Shown: positions 1 to 8,540, counted from the first letter of the stretch. The stretch is 64,000 bases of DNA from JAVBOO01 sp031550435 (GCA_031550435.1 JAVBOO010000008.1:12292-76291), one strand, 5' to 3'. Program-made: numbers and translations. The notes: a model not told the origin generated them from the letters alone.

Positions 1-2
1 CT

Positions 3-1526
3 GAAGCTGTTGTTGCAGAGATTTGTAGGCGATTAAGTGATTCTACGCTTAGAAATGACAGTATTGGTGTTGTCACCTTTAGCTCTGTCCAGCAGCATTT
101 AATTGATGATTTGCTGACAGAGGCATTTAGAAAGAATCCGGTGCTTGATGATATAAATAACAGTTGTGCAGAGCCCATATTTATTAAAAATCTGGAAAAT
201 GTTCAAGGCGATGAGAGAGATATTATTCTTTTTTCAATTGGATACGGCCCTGATAAGAACGGTTATGTAGCAATGAATTTCGGACCTCTAAATCGTGATG
301 GCGGCTGGCGCCGGTTAAACGTAGCAATAACACGAGCGCGTAAGCATATGATGGTTTTTTCAACACTTAGGCCGGAGCAAATCGATCTCTCTCGCACAAG
401 AGCTGAGGGGCTGGCGGGGTTAAAGGGATTTCTGGAATATGCCACAGGAGGTAAAAGTTCTTTAGCACAAAACAGTTACTCGGTTAGGACAAGCGGTCTA
501 CAAATTGAACAAGTGATTGCTCATTGCATTAAGAAGTTGGGGTATGATGCTGTATGCAATATTGGGTGCTCCGGATATAAAATCGATATTGGGATTGTAA
601 ACCCAAAAGACTCAAAACATTTCATTCTTGGCGTAATGTGTGACGGCAATGGCTATCGAGATGCAAGTACAGCAAGCGACAGAAATATTATTCAGCCTAA
701 TGTTCTTTCCTCTCTCGGATGGAATTTGCATAGAGTTTGGATATTGGACTGGCTTGATAATCCGGAAGAGGAACTTAGCAAGATTGATGGAACATTAAAA
801 CGTCTATTGAAAAATCAAGAAAATGTGCCCGAAACATCAGATTATGGTACAATTTATACAAAGGACAGTAATACTGCAAAAAGTTTGCCGGATTCAAAAA
901 ATCGTTTGTTTGCAGCATCAGACTTTTTATTTGAGAAAATGGATACCAATAGTATAGTCAATGAAAACCAAAAGATATATACACCATTAACGATAACAAG
1001 TACGGATAATACAGAGGCTTTTTATCAACCTCAAACAATACCAAATATCAGGCGAGTGATTGAAGCGGTGGTTGAAAAAGAAGCTCCAATCAGCCGTAAA
1101 AACCTTGGGCGGAAAGTTCTTAGTGCGTGGGGAATTACTCGTTCAGGCTCAAGGGTTGACAGCGTTATTGAGAGGGCTCTTCTTTCGGCACAAGTGAAGA
1201 AGTCTAAATCCAACAACACCGTTTTCTATTGGTCAATGTCACAAGAGCCTATCGATTATGTCGAGTTTCGCATACCCGCCGGAGACGATGAGAAGAGAAG
1301 CTTGGACGACATATGTTCCGAAGAAATTGCAAATGGGTTAAAATGTGTGATGCAAGTTCAAATTAGCCTTACAAATGCTGACCTAATCAGAGAAACCGCC
1401 AAAATATTCGGTTTCACACGAAAAGGTGGAATAATTGATTCGGCCGTTCAAAACGGCATCGAAGAAGCTGTGAACAGAGGCTATATAACTGTCTCGGAAG
1501 ACGGTGGAAGAATTACCCTGGCATAA
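3..1526 (+). CDS. DUF3320-family superfamily I helicase, C-terminal part (5' end outside the window)
   Basis: The frame is open from base 3, so the gene starts before the window and only the last 507 residues are visible. The first part is the end of a UvrD/Upf1-like helicase core: a VQGDERD motif, then NVAITRARKHM, the typical motif VI region. Next (roughly residues 165-260) comes a Vsr/REase-like segment around an IEQVI-to-GYKIDIGI stretch, as in MTES_1575-type nuclease domains. The C-terminal third, around PNIRRVIEAVVEKEAPIS, matches the DUF3320 module usually placed after DUF4011 helicases. Such large proteins are thought to act on DNA or RNA and are often found in accessory or defence-type loci. 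That role is inference here, since the N-terminus and upstream partners are not visible. Confidence 0.8.
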   Translation, partial: EAVVAEICRRLSDSTLRNDSIGVVTFSSVQQHLIDDLLTEAFRKNPVLDDINNSCAEPIFIKNLENVQGDERDIILFSIGYGPDKNGYVAMNFGPLNRDGGWRRLNVAITRARKHMMVFSTLRPEQIDLSRTRAEGLAGLKGFLEYATGGKSSLAQNSYSVRTSGLQIEQVIAHCIKKLGYDAVCNIGCSGYKIDIGIVNPKDSKHFILGVMCDGNGYRDASTASDRNIIQPNVLSSLGWNLHRVWILDWLDNPEEELSKIDGTLKRLLKNQENVPETSDYGTIYTKDSNTAKSLPDSKNRLFAASDFLFEKMDTNSIVNENQKIYTPLTITSTDNTEAFYQPQTIPNIRRVIEAVVEKEAPISRKNLGRKVLSAWGITRSGSRVDSVIERALLSAQVKKSKSNNTVFYWSMSQEPIDYVEFRIPAGDDEKRSLDDICSEEIANGLKCVMQVQISLTNADLIRETAKIFGFTRKGGIIDSAVQNGIEEAVNRGYITVSEDGGRITLA

Positions 1527-1552
1527 TCTCGACAAAGAGGAAAGTGAAATTT

Positions 1553-1630
1553 ATGGGCTTTTTTGATAAGCTGTTTAAACCGATAGGGAAAGCAAACGAA
1601 GCGGATACAGGTTCATCCAAAGTGAATTGA
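1553..1630 (+). CDS. Possible 25-residue microprotein, perhaps truncated by a repeat
   Basis: An ATG follows an AGAGGAAAG ribosome-site-like stretch 26 bp after the helicase stop. It reads MGFFDKLFKPIGKANEADTG and five more residues. The opening MGFFDKLF resembles the start of several longer bacterial proteins. The last codons and the stop lie inside a fragment of repeat family B (from about 1616), so this may be the surviving 5' end of a longer gene cut by the repeat. It could also be chance; no function is proposed. Confidence 0.35.
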   Translation: MGFFDKLFKPIGKANEADTGSSKVN

Positions 1631-1645
1631 TCAGTGTTTACTTGA
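1616..1645 (+). repeat. Repeat family B, right-end fragment
   Basis: The stretch TCCAAAGTGAATTGATCAG followed by TGTTTACTT matches the right end of the ~160-bp family B elements at 27.3 and 44.6 kb and the fragment at 30.18 kb. Confidence 0.6.
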
Positions 1646-1673
1646 TTATATTTCCCTGATATTTTCACTTATT

Positions 1674-2411
1674 CTACCTTTTTTCTTTAAGCGCTTTAAT
1701 AATATTTTGCGCGTTCGGCTCGCCGTCAACCCTGATATAGCGTTCTTTTTCGCTGATATTCTCGAGGTAGTGCGCGTCGGAAGACTGCAAATATGCGACC
1801 TCTTTCATAAATTGTTTTTTGTGTTGTATCATAAAAGCTTCGGGATCGCTGTTTTTAGATATTTCTATCAGATTAATGTTCAGATCAGAGGGAAGGAAGC
1901 CGAGGTTGGAGAACAGGCTGTAACTTGTTCTGTCAATGTGAGCCGGTATCGCTACGCCGCCGAGGCTTTGAACAACAGACACAGCCTCGTATAAATCGAT
2001 GTTTGCTGCGACGAGAAGAAGGCCGGGGAGTTCACCTGTTAGCTCGTCCTCTTCGTTTAGAAACTGCTGTTCGCCGAAGATTTCCGGCTTGTTGGCTACA
2101 AAAGGCAGTCTGCTCTTGACAAAGCTCTCGAATTCAAGCGCTTTTTCCAAACAGTCGAAAAGGCAGACTACATGGACTTCTTCCGATGTTTCAAGCTCCA
2201 TCCCGGGGATAATAGTCAGAGGAAGTCCGTTGTTTTCGGCAGCTTTAATACAAGCGGCGACATTGCCGCAGGAGTTATGATCGGTTATCGCAATGCAGTT
2301 AAGCTCAAGTATCGAAGCCATGTTCACTATGTTGTTCGGCGTCATGGTCACGTCGCCGCATGGGGACAGAGCGGTGTGCATATGAAAATCGTAGTAAATT
2401 TTTTCGCCCAT
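1674..2411 (-). CDS. PHP-domain phosphoesterase
   Basis: A 245-residue PHP (polymerase and histidinol phosphatase) domain protein. Metal-binding motifs are in the usual order: DFHMHT near the N-terminus, ITDHNS around residue 43, PAHID around residue 157 and SSDAH around residue 212. PHP enzymes are metal-dependent phosphoesterases with varied substrates, and the substrate cannot be read here. The ATG has a GAGGT ribosome site. It is the last gene of a minus-strand cluster with two DRTGG proteins, an RsbW-like ATPase and a hydrogenase-like Fe-S protein, which suggests a signalling or nucleotide-turnover role rather than histidine synthesis. Confidence 0.85.
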   Translation of the reverse strand: MGEKIYYDFHMHTALSPCGDVTMTPNNIVNMASILELNCIAITDHNSCGNVAACIKAAENNGLPLTIIPGMELETSEEVHVVCLFDCLEKALEFESFVKSRLPFVANKPEIFGEQQFLNEEDELTGELPGLLLVAANIDLYEAVSVVQSLGGVAIPAHIDRTSYSLFSNLGFLPSDLNINLIEISKNSDPEAFMIQHKKQFMKEVAYLQSSDAHYLENISEKERYIRVDGEPNAQNIIKALKEKR

Positions 2412-2446
2412 ATTTTACCTCACAATGCAAGGAAAGCGCCGTTTAT

Positions 2447-2788
2447 TCAGCGCTTGTTTAATTCCGCGAACAGTTCAGCGATTTCGTAAGACGTCAGGCT
2501 TGTTTGCAAAAGAGGTATACCCTCGGCCTCGGATTTTGCGATGGTGTCCGCGTCGGGAACAGAATCTTCGCATATGATTATGCAGGCAGCGTTAACAAGA
2601 AGAGCAACGGCGACTATATTAATATGGCTTTGGATCGTAATCCAGGCGCAGCCCTCTTTTGCCTTGCCCATTACCCAGCTGAGCAAATCCCCGATATAAA
2701 CGTTTGTAATCGTGTTAGAGGAGTTTTCTCCTCCCCCGACGAGCGTTAAACCGAATTTCTCACAGGCCGAACTAACAGAAATATCCAT
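2447..2788 (-). CDS. DRTGG-domain protein (first of two)
   Basis: A 113-residue protein resembling the DRTGG domain, a ligand-binding-type fold also found next to CBS domains and in phosphotransacetylases. Visible pattern: TNVYIGDLLSWVMGKAKEG, then WITIQSHINIVAVALLVNAAC and PLLQTSLTSYEIAELF, the alternating strand and helix pattern of that domain. There is no kinase P-loop, so it is not a full HPr kinase. The ATG follows AGGAGTG. It lies 12 bp after the hydrogenase-like gene and 35 bp before the PHP gene, in one transcription unit. Confidence 0.75.
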   Translation of the reverse strand: MDISVSSACEKFGLTLVGGGENSSNTITNVYIGDLLSWVMGKAKEGCAWITIQSHINIVAVALLVNAACIIICEDSVPDADTIAKSEAEGIPLLQTSLTSYEIAELFAELNKR

Positions 2789-2800
2789 GACGCACTCCTA

Positions 2801-4123
2801 TCAATAGTTATGATTTCTCAATGTCTGCGGAATTTTTGCCGAAAGATCGACCATCATTTCCGCGAGCTCGAATACTTTCTTTCTAAGAACGAATTCACAC
2901 TCCTCAAGGGTAGCGGTTCCGCGTACTATATCTTCGGCAAAAGTCTTGCAGGTCGGAGCGCCGCAGGAGCCGCAGTCTATTCCGGGCAGAAGATTAATGA
3001 TTCTTTCCATTTCTTCCATTTTGTTTATCGCATCAGCCATATCGGAGCCGAGCCTCGTCTTTTCCGTGGCCTCAACGGTTTTTGTAAAGCAAAACTCGCT
3101 TCGGTCGAGTTTTGCGTCGAGTCTTCGCTTTTGTTCCTCGGGTATAGTCTCCGAGTCTCTTTCCGCCCGCTTTAGGAAGTTTTTGGCGACAAAACCGTTC
3201 ACGAGAGTCAAAGGCCCTCCGACACAGCCGCCGGTACAGGAAAGCAGCTCTACAAAATCAACGTCGTTGCATTGACCGTTTTCAATTTCCTCCAGTATAA
3301 CAAGCAGGTTTTCAAGCCCGTCAACAGCAAGAGAGTTCTCCAGCTCGATTCCTTTTGTCTCTCCGCCGGAAAGGGCCCAGTCCATGCCTTGAGGAGAGCT
3401 TTGAAGCAGCATTTCCGGTTCTTTGATTTCACCGATTGCCGCTCTGAGCGGCAAGAAAATGTCTGATATAGAGATAACGGAATCAACGGCTGACTTTTCT
3501 ATGCCCAAAGGATGTTCGGCGTTTGTCGCCTTTGCCGGGCAGGGTGTCAGGAAAAACACTCCTATTTCTTTTTCGGGCAGGCCTGTTTTCTCGGAGAAAT
3601 GCTTTTTTGCCAACCGTGCCGAAATTTCCATCGGCGAAGCTATCGGAAGTATGTTTTCGATAAGAGCGGGAAAATTCATGCAAATAAGCCTGATAGCAGC
3701 CGGGCAGGCCGAAGAAATAACAGGTTTTTTAACATTATGCTCGGCAAGGTACTTCCTTGTTTCCGCAGATACAAGCTGGGCAGCATATGAAACTTCGAAA
3801 ACATCGTCAAAGCCGAGCTTTTTGAGCCCGGTTAATATCAGATTGACATTGGTTATATGCTTGAATTGGGCGTAAAGCGTTGGTGCCGGAAGGGCGACCT
3901 TGAATTTAAAATTCTTTATTATGTCCAATGGATAAGTTATCGCTTTTTTCGCATGATTTCTGCATACTTTTATGCACATGCCGCAGTCGATACATTTTTC
4001 GTCAAGAATTTCGGCCTTGCCGTTATGTACGCGTATGGCCTCTGTCGGACAGCGTTTTATGCAGTCGGTACAGCCGATGCATTTATCTTTAATAAGTGTT
4101 ACGGAATGTCCGGGATAATTCAA
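2801..4123 (-). CDS. [FeFe]-hydrogenase-like Fe-S protein with C-terminal RnfB-type cluster
   Basis: 440 residues, TTG start behind an AAGGGG ribosome site. Three modules are visible. (1) Two [4Fe-4S] ferredoxin motifs, Cys15/18/21/25 and Cys44/47/50/54. (2) An H-cluster-like domain with L1 SSACPAA (Cys140), L2 TPCPAKATNAE (Cys195, Lys198) and L3 ELLSCTGGCVGG (Cys296, Cys300). (3) A four-Cys Fe-S domain GIDCGSCGAPTC (Cys384/387/392/409) as in RnfB. The four cysteines that would hold the cubane of the H-cluster are kept. The proton-transfer cysteine of L1 in catalytic hydrogenases is alanine (139), and the L2 methionine is threonine. Putative sensory hydrogenases show a similar change. The neighbours (GHKL ATPase, DRTGG, PHP) support a redox or H2 sensing role, which is inferred. 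Confidence 0.85.
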   Translation of the reverse strand: MNYPGHSVTLIKDKCIGCTDCIKRCPTEAIRVHNGKAEILDEKCIDCGMCIKVCRNHAKKAITYPLDIIKNFKFKVALPAPTLYAQFKHITNVNLILTGLKKLGFDDVFEVSYAAQLVSAETRKYLAEHNVKKPVISSACPAAIRLICMNFPALIENILPIASPMEISARLAKKHFSEKTGLPEKEIGVFFLTPCPAKATNAEHPLGIEKSAVDSVISISDIFLPLRAAIGEIKEPEMLLQSSPQGMDWALSGGETKGIELENSLAVDGLENLLVILEEIENGQCNDVDFVELLSCTGGCVGGPLTLVNGFVAKNFLKRAERDSETIPEEQKRRLDAKLDRSEFCFTKTVEATEKTRLGSDMADAINKMEEMERIINLLPGIDCGSCGAPTCKTFAEDIVRGTATLEECEFVLRKKVFELAEMMVDLSAKIPQTLRNHNY

Positions 4124-4148
4124 GTGAGCACCCCTTTCGAAGGATATT

Positions 4149-4262
4149 ACCCCGGAAGATAAACAGATCGATTTATCTTCAGCCCCTTCGCTTATGCTTC
4201 GGGGTTTCAGGGTTATTACTACGGAAGGATAACGTTATATTTTATATCCGAAGTAATAAGCA
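4149..4262. repeat. Palindromic intergenic element (family A-like short form)
   Basis: Between the hydrogenase-like gene and the ATPase gene, TTATTACT...CGGA at 4212 is matched by an inverted TCCGAAGTAATAA ending at 4259, the same end sequences as the family A elements. A second hairpin (CCCCTTCG around a CTTATG loop, 4182-4204) precedes it. It sits inside the transcription unit and could act as a processing or stability signal. Confidence 0.55.
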
Positions 4263-4268
4263 TGTCGG

Positions 4269-4679
4269 CTATAAATTAACTTCGATTTCAACGGTTGTTC
4301 CGACTCCGACCTCAGATGTTATCCTAAAGAAATCGGAATTTTTTATCATGTTCGGTATACCCATGCCGGCACCGAAACCGAGGTCCCGAACTTTATCTGT
4401 GGCCGTGGAAAAGCCTGCCTGTTTCGCCTTCTCGATATCGGGTATGCCCGGGCCTGTGTCTTTGAGCGCAAGATATACCTTATCGGGCATAATCTCCACA
4501 TCAACGACACCGCCGTTTGCATGAATGACCATGTTTATTTCGGCCTCATACATCGCGATGGCGATTTTTCTTATAATATCGGAATTAATACCGAGCTGCT
4601 TTAAAACTCTCTTGACATTTGCGGAAGCCTCGCCGGCGCGAGCAAATTCACCGTCGATCACATCGTAGTGAAGCTTCAA
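4269..4679 (-). CDS. RsbW-like GHKL ATPase / serine kinase-type regulator
   Basis: 136 residues with the Bergerat ATP-binding fold of anti-sigma factor kinases: N-box MYEAEINMVIHANGG around residue 43, G1 box DTGPGIPD around 73 and G2 box GFGAGMGIPNM around 101. There is no dimerisation or sensor domain, as in RsbW and SpoIIAB. The start is a TTG that overlaps the stop of the upstream DRTGG gene by 4 bp, implying translational coupling. No cognate sigma factor or anti-anti-sigma gene lies nearby, so the partner is unknown and may be the DRTGG or Fe-S proteins of the cluster. Confidence 0.85.
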   Translation of the reverse strand: MKLHYDVIDGEFARAGEASANVKRVLKQLGINSDIIRKIAIAMYEAEINMVIHANGGVVDVEIMPDKVYLALKDTGPGIPDIEKAKQAGFSTATDKVRDLGFGAGMGIPNMIKNSDFFRITSEVGVGTTVEIEVNL

Positions 4680-5026
4680 ACCGTCTCACCGCCTATAAGC
4701 CCGTTCGCGTAAAGAAGCCCACAAGCAACGAACATAGGATGACCCGTAGTGAGAACGGACATATCGTTTTCTTTGGCAAGCTCGATTATTTCCGGAGTCG
4801 GGCTCTTTCCCCTGACGAATACTATAGCTTTCAAATCCATCATCTCTGCCGTGCGCACGACCTGGGGGTTGATAAGGCCGGTAAGCAGTATGCCCTTTTC
4901 TTTTGCGAACGCCAAAACGTCGCTCATTAGGTCTGCGCCGCACGCAGAAAGTATTACTTTGTTGATATGCTCTTCACCGACAAGCAAATCTGCGCTGAGC
5001 AGCTCTTTTATTTGCCCGATTGTCAT
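4676..5026 (-). CDS. DRTGG-domain protein (second), first gene of the cluster
   Basis: 116 residues of DRTGG-like sequence: TIGQIKELLSADLLVGEEHI, then CGADLMSDVLAFAKEKGILLTG (split here only by reading) and a C-terminal VLTTGHPMFVACGLLYANGL. The HxxFxACGxLY pattern is typical of the small DRTGG proteins found beside hydrogenase-like genes. It opens the minus-strand cluster that runs to the PHP gene and overlaps the ATPase gene by 4 bp. The function is not established; ligand binding or signalling is the best guess. Confidence 0.75.
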   Translation of the reverse strand: MTIGQIKELLSADLLVGEEHINKVILSACGADLMSDVLAFAKEKGILLTGLINPQVVRTAEMMDLKAIVFVRGKSPTPEIIELAKENDMSVLTTGHPMFVACGLLYANGLIGGETV

Positions 5027-5163
5027 AAAATCCCGTCCTTATATGTATTGGCAGCGGTACAACATCCTCGCTTTTCAAGCGATCTAAAAAAGTTTGCGTC
5101 TGTCCGCGCAACCGGCAAAAGCGGCGTTACGGCCCGCAGACACGGACTTGCACCGGTGCGGAT

Positions 5164-5655
5164 TTACTTTCTTTTTAAGGTTAAATATCTGTAGTTTACA
5201 TTGGTTTTCTCATCAAACATTGTACCTGACTTTTCTTCGACCGTATAATCGTTTATATCGTAGCAGGGGAAAAAAGTGTCGGCGTCAAGCTCTTTATCAA
5301 TAAGCGTCAAATAAAGTTTTGTTGTTCTCGGCAGCGCCTGTCTATATATTTCGCCGCCGCCTATAATAAACGTCTCGTCTTCGGAGTTTGCATAGAACTC
5401 AAGAACGCGGTTGAAATCGTGCTCTGCCGATACGGCGGGGTTAGGATGCACAAACCGCGTGTTTCTTGTAATAACGATATGCTTTCTTCCCGGCAAAACA
5501 CCCGGAAGAGATTCAAACGTTTTCATGCCCATAATCAGCGTTTTGCCTTCGGTAATGCGCTTAAAACGCTTTAGGTCTTCGGAAATCGGGCAAAGCAAGA
5601 GGTTGTTCTTGCCGATTGCGTTGTTGCGGCACAGTGCTACAATTGCTGACAGCAT
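5164..5655 (-). CDS. folA: Dihydrofolate reductase
   Basis: 163 residues, the usual size. NADPH-dependent reduction of dihydrofolate to tetrahydrofolate. Visible: AIVALCRNNAIGKNN at the N-terminus, SEDLKRFKRIT, then KTLIMGMKTFESLP, LPGRKHIVIT and FIIGGGEIYRQALP. The ATG overlaps the thyA stop by one base (TGATG), so the two are translated as a pair: thymidylate synthase makes dihydrofolate and this enzyme recycles it. Oddity: the near-universal LPW of the active-site loop reads LLC (residues 20-22), so the conserved tryptophan is a cysteine. Confidence 0.93.
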   Translation of the reverse strand: MLSAIVALCRNNAIGKNNLLLCPISEDLKRFKRITEGKTLIMGMKTFESLPGVLPGRKHIVITRNTRFVHPNPAVSAEHDFNRVLEFYANSEDETFIIGGGEIYRQALPRTTKLYLTLIDKELDADTFFPCYDINDYTVEEKSGTMFDEKTNVNYRYLTLKRK

Positions 5656-6446
5656 CAGACTGAAATCTCCATTTCGATTTTATCGTGATATTTATAGTCT
5701 ACAAGCTTAACATCGCTGTGGTTAAAGCCGTAGAAATCTGTAATATTCGGGTTAAGCCAAAGTTTCGGCGCGGGGTAAGCCTCGTGTTTTCTGCTTATTT
5801 GCGCCTTTAAAGCGTCTATATGGTTGACATAGATATGAGCGTTCGAGATAACGTGGGTGAGAAGGCCGACCCTGTGTCCCGTAACTTGTGCGAGCATATG
5901 GGTTAATACCGCGTATTGGCAGGTGTTAAACGGGATGCCGAGACCCCAGTCGCCGCTTCGCTGGACGAGCATACAGTTCAGCTTTCCGTCCGTTACGTCC
6001 CAAATAGTAAGAAAACAGCAGGGGTAGAGCGCTCCTGAGTCGAGAAATGGTATTTGCCAAAGGTTTATCATCATTCTTCTGTCCTGGGGGTTTTCTTTTA
6101 AAGAGTGTATCAGCTTGTCAACTTGGCTGTACTCTTTTACTACAAAGCCGTAAGAAGTTCCTATAGTTCCGTCCGCCATTGTCCATTCGTCCCATATGTG
6201 AACGTTCTGCTCGGTTAGCAGGCGCACATCCGATGATTGGTCTCTGAATATCCACAGCATTTCCTTAACCGCGGTCTTAAACGCTACTTTCTTTGTTGTT
6301 AATATGGGAAACTCTTTTTCGAGGTCGAACTGCATAATTTTGTGAGGAAGCTTCAGGGTATCCGTCCCCGTGCGGTTAGAGTTTCTGTAACCGTTTTCGA
6401 GAATATCCTCGGCAATTTTTATATAAGCATCATCATATAAGCTCAT
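5655..6446 (-). CDS. thyA: Thymidylate synthase
   Basis: Converts dUMP to dTMP using methylenetetrahydrofolate. I place the start at an ATG behind AAAGGAC, which gives 263 residues, the standard ThyA length; a longer frame upstream has no ribosome site. Seen: [20 protein letters not shown], the Arg pair [11 protein letters not shown], catalytic Cys143 in [29 protein letters not shown] and [13 protein letters not shown]. It is first in a two-gene unit with folA. A GGGCGG/CCGCCC hairpin lies in its leader at about 6476-6499. Confidence 0.95.
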   Translation of the reverse strand: MSLYDDAYIKIAEDILENGYRNSNRTGTDTLKLPHKIMQFDLEKEFPILTTKKVAFKTAVKEMLWIFRDQSSDVRLLTEQNVHIWDEWTMADGTIGTSYGFVVKEYSQVDKLIHSLKENPQDRRMMINLWQIPFLDSGALYPCCFLTIWDVTDGKLNCMLVQRSGDWGLGIPFNTCQYAVLTHMLAQVTGHRVGLLTHVISNAHIYVNHIDALKAQISRKHEAYPAPKLWLNPNITDFYGFNHSDVKLVDYKYHDKIEMEISV

Positions 6447-6963
6447 TTTTTGTCCTTTCAGATATCGGAAGCCCCGGGCGGGCAAAAGTTCCGCCCCGTA
6501 AGGTTTTTTCAAGAGAGAGAAAGAATGAAAAATAATGTTTTCTCTGTTGCAGCCGTGAAGAATTATTCATGATGCTTGAAGTTTATCCGCGTGAAACAGG
6601 CGTAAGGCAAGGCTGCCGGGATGAACCCGCGGTTTGGGGCGTGCAAAAAAGCTCACAATCCTCTAGAAACCGGCTTTCGAAGGAAGAATATGCCCTCGTT
6701 CCGAGTATCGTATTTATGTACAGCATACTGAAAATAATACCATACTTATTAATAAAAAGTAAAGAAGCAAAAGAAAGAAGGGAGGACAGACATTGTAAAA
6801 ATACGGCAAAACCGGCGTTTTTATTCGCTTTACGCAAAGGAAAAATTTTTATTCAGATTTGGCGATTTGTTTACAATCTATACATAGTTTCTTAAAAAGT
6901 GTGGTTTATTATCATTTTATCGCAGAGGTCAAACACAAAATAGATTTACAGGGAGGAAAAACC
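6447..6963. other. Intergenic region between divergent thyA and htrA
   Basis: 517 bp without a convincing gene. Open frames on both strands lack ribosome sites and family resemblance. A GC-rich hairpin (6476-6499) lies just upstream of thyA. AT-rich sequence around 6860-6900 probably holds the htrA promoter, but no clear -35/-10 pair stands out. Confidence 0.5.
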
Positions 6964-8505
6964 ATGAACGAGTATAACGGCGAATACATAGACAAAGACA
7001 CGGATAAAGATATAAACCAAGATATAAATATAGAAGAGAATACAGAAATCGCGGCATACAAAACCGACTGCGAAGAAAAAGACGGCAGGCAGGATTTTAC
7101 GGTGATACCCGAACCTTTTGACTATTTCAGGCAAAAATATTCGACAGACGAGGGCGAGGAAGCGGATACTGCACCGGCACCGGAAATTATTCGGGAACCC
7201 GAGTTCATTCCCGATGAAATGACGACATATGACTACTCGATAGAAACCCTGAACACAAAACCCCTTCCCGGCTCGGAGAAGGCAGGCTCGGTCAAAACAG
7301 GTGCAAAGCGCAAAGTTTTGGTCGCAGGGCTGGCCCTTTTGTTAGGCGGAACATTGTTCGGCTCAGGCTATGGAATAGGAAACAAACTGACGAACGACAG
7401 AGTAAGCGCGGCGGCTGAACGGGAGATGACCGAGCTTGCGGAAAACATGGGTTCTCAGTTTGAGAAAAGGCTCTCGGAGTTTACGGCTCAAGTGAACTCA
7501 GGCAGCTTGGGAACGGTTGTCAATACGGCCTCTGCCACCGAAACGGAAGTAAGCATGGTATCGAACATCGTAAAGAAAACAAGCAGCTCTGTTGTCAGCA
7601 TAAATTCTGTCATTGTCGTCTCGGATTACTTCGGAAGAAGCTATGAATCATCTTCAAAGGGTTCGGGAATTGTCTTCAGGGAAGACGGAGATAAAATTTA
7701 CATAGTGACAAACTACCATGTTGTAAATAACGCGAAAAGTGTTACAATCTCCGTAGACGATAAAAACCTGGTTGAGGCCAACTATGTCGGCGGTGACGAG
7801 AATAACGATATAGCGGTAATCTCCGTTAAGAAAAGCAATCTGGCGAACGCGGGCGTAACAGGCTATACGTTTGCGGAGTTTGCCGATTCTTCCGCTATAA
7901 ATGTCGGGGATATGGTTGTTGCCATAGGAAATGCCGCAGGAGAAGGAAAATCGGCAACGTTTGGCATTATCAGTGCGATGGAAAAGAGCATTACAATCGA
8001 GAACCAGACGCTTGACGTAATCCAGACCGATGCCGCCATCAATCCGGGAAACAGCGGAGGCGCATTACTGAACATGAACGGCAAGGTAGTCGGCATAAGC
8101 ACCGCGAAACTTTCGGAAACGGGCTTTGAAGGCATGGGATATGCGATACCCGCAAACAAGGTTGTTGAGCTTATAAACGGTATACTTGGAAAACCGAGCG
8201 CTTCAACGCCTTACGTCGGGGTTGAGCTGGCAACGATAACCGAAGAGGTCAGAAAGGCCTATAACTTTGCGACAACCGGAGTATACGTAAACAGTGTCGC
8301 AGCTTCATCGCCGGCAGCGGAAGGCGGGCTGAGGCAGGGCGATATAATAACATCCGTCAACGGTAAGGCTACCGCGACGGCCGACGATGTGATAAATACA
8401 GTCGGGGAGTCGAGGGTCGGAGACAAATTGAGTTTTGGCATTACAAGAGGCGTGACGGTTTTGAGCGTTGAGGTGACTGTAGGAGCAAAGGGTCTAAATT
8501 TCTAA
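6964..8505 (+). CDS. htrA: Membrane-anchored HtrA/DegP-type serine protease (copy 1)
   Basis: 513 residues. The ATG at 6964 follows GGGAGGAAAA; an earlier in-frame start has no ribosome site. Order: an acidic Asp/Glu-rich cytoplasmic tail (1-112), one membrane helix (about 118-139), a trypsin-like protease domain (about 200-395) with His252 (TNYHVV), Asp282 (NNDIAVI) and Ser364 (NPGNSGGALL), then one PDZ domain (about 410-508). This is the classic surface quality-control protease layout of Firmicutes, with the catalytic part outside the cell. A paralogue follows after a 197-bp gap holding a family C repeat. Confidence 0.93.
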   Translation: MNEYNGEYIDKDTDKDINQDINIEENTEIAAYKTDCEEKDGRQDFTVIPEPFDYFRQKYSTDEGEEADTAPAPEIIREPEFIPDEMTTYDYSIETLNTKPLPGSEKAGSVKTGAKRKVLVAGLALLLGGTLFGSGYGIGNKLTNDRVSAAAEREMTELAENMGSQFEKRLSEFTAQVNSGSLGTVVNTASATETEVSMVSNIVKKTSSSVVSINSVIVVSDYFGRSYESSSKGSGIVFREDGDKIYIVTNYHVVNNAKSVTISVDDKNLVEANYVGGDENNDIAVISVKKSNLANAGVTGYTFAEFADSSAINVGDMVVAIGNAAGEGKSATFGIISAMEKSITIENQTLDVIQTDAAINPGNSGGALLNMNGKVVGISTAKLSETGFEGMGYAIPANKVVELINGILGKPSASTPYVGVELATITEEVRKAYNFATTGVYVNSVAASSPAAEGGLRQGDIITSVNGKATATADDVINTVGESRVGDKLSFGITRGVTVLSVEVTVGAKGLNF

Positions 8506-8540
8506 AAGAGCCGAAATAAACAAGTTAAATTTTGTCCTTA

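Noticed and set aside
2447..5026. Complete HPr kinase
   Set aside because: The DRTGG proteins are short and lack the kinase P-loop.
6569..6895. 108-codon open frame upstream of htrA
   Set aside because: No ribosome site, no family resemblance, and it overlaps the probable promoter region.
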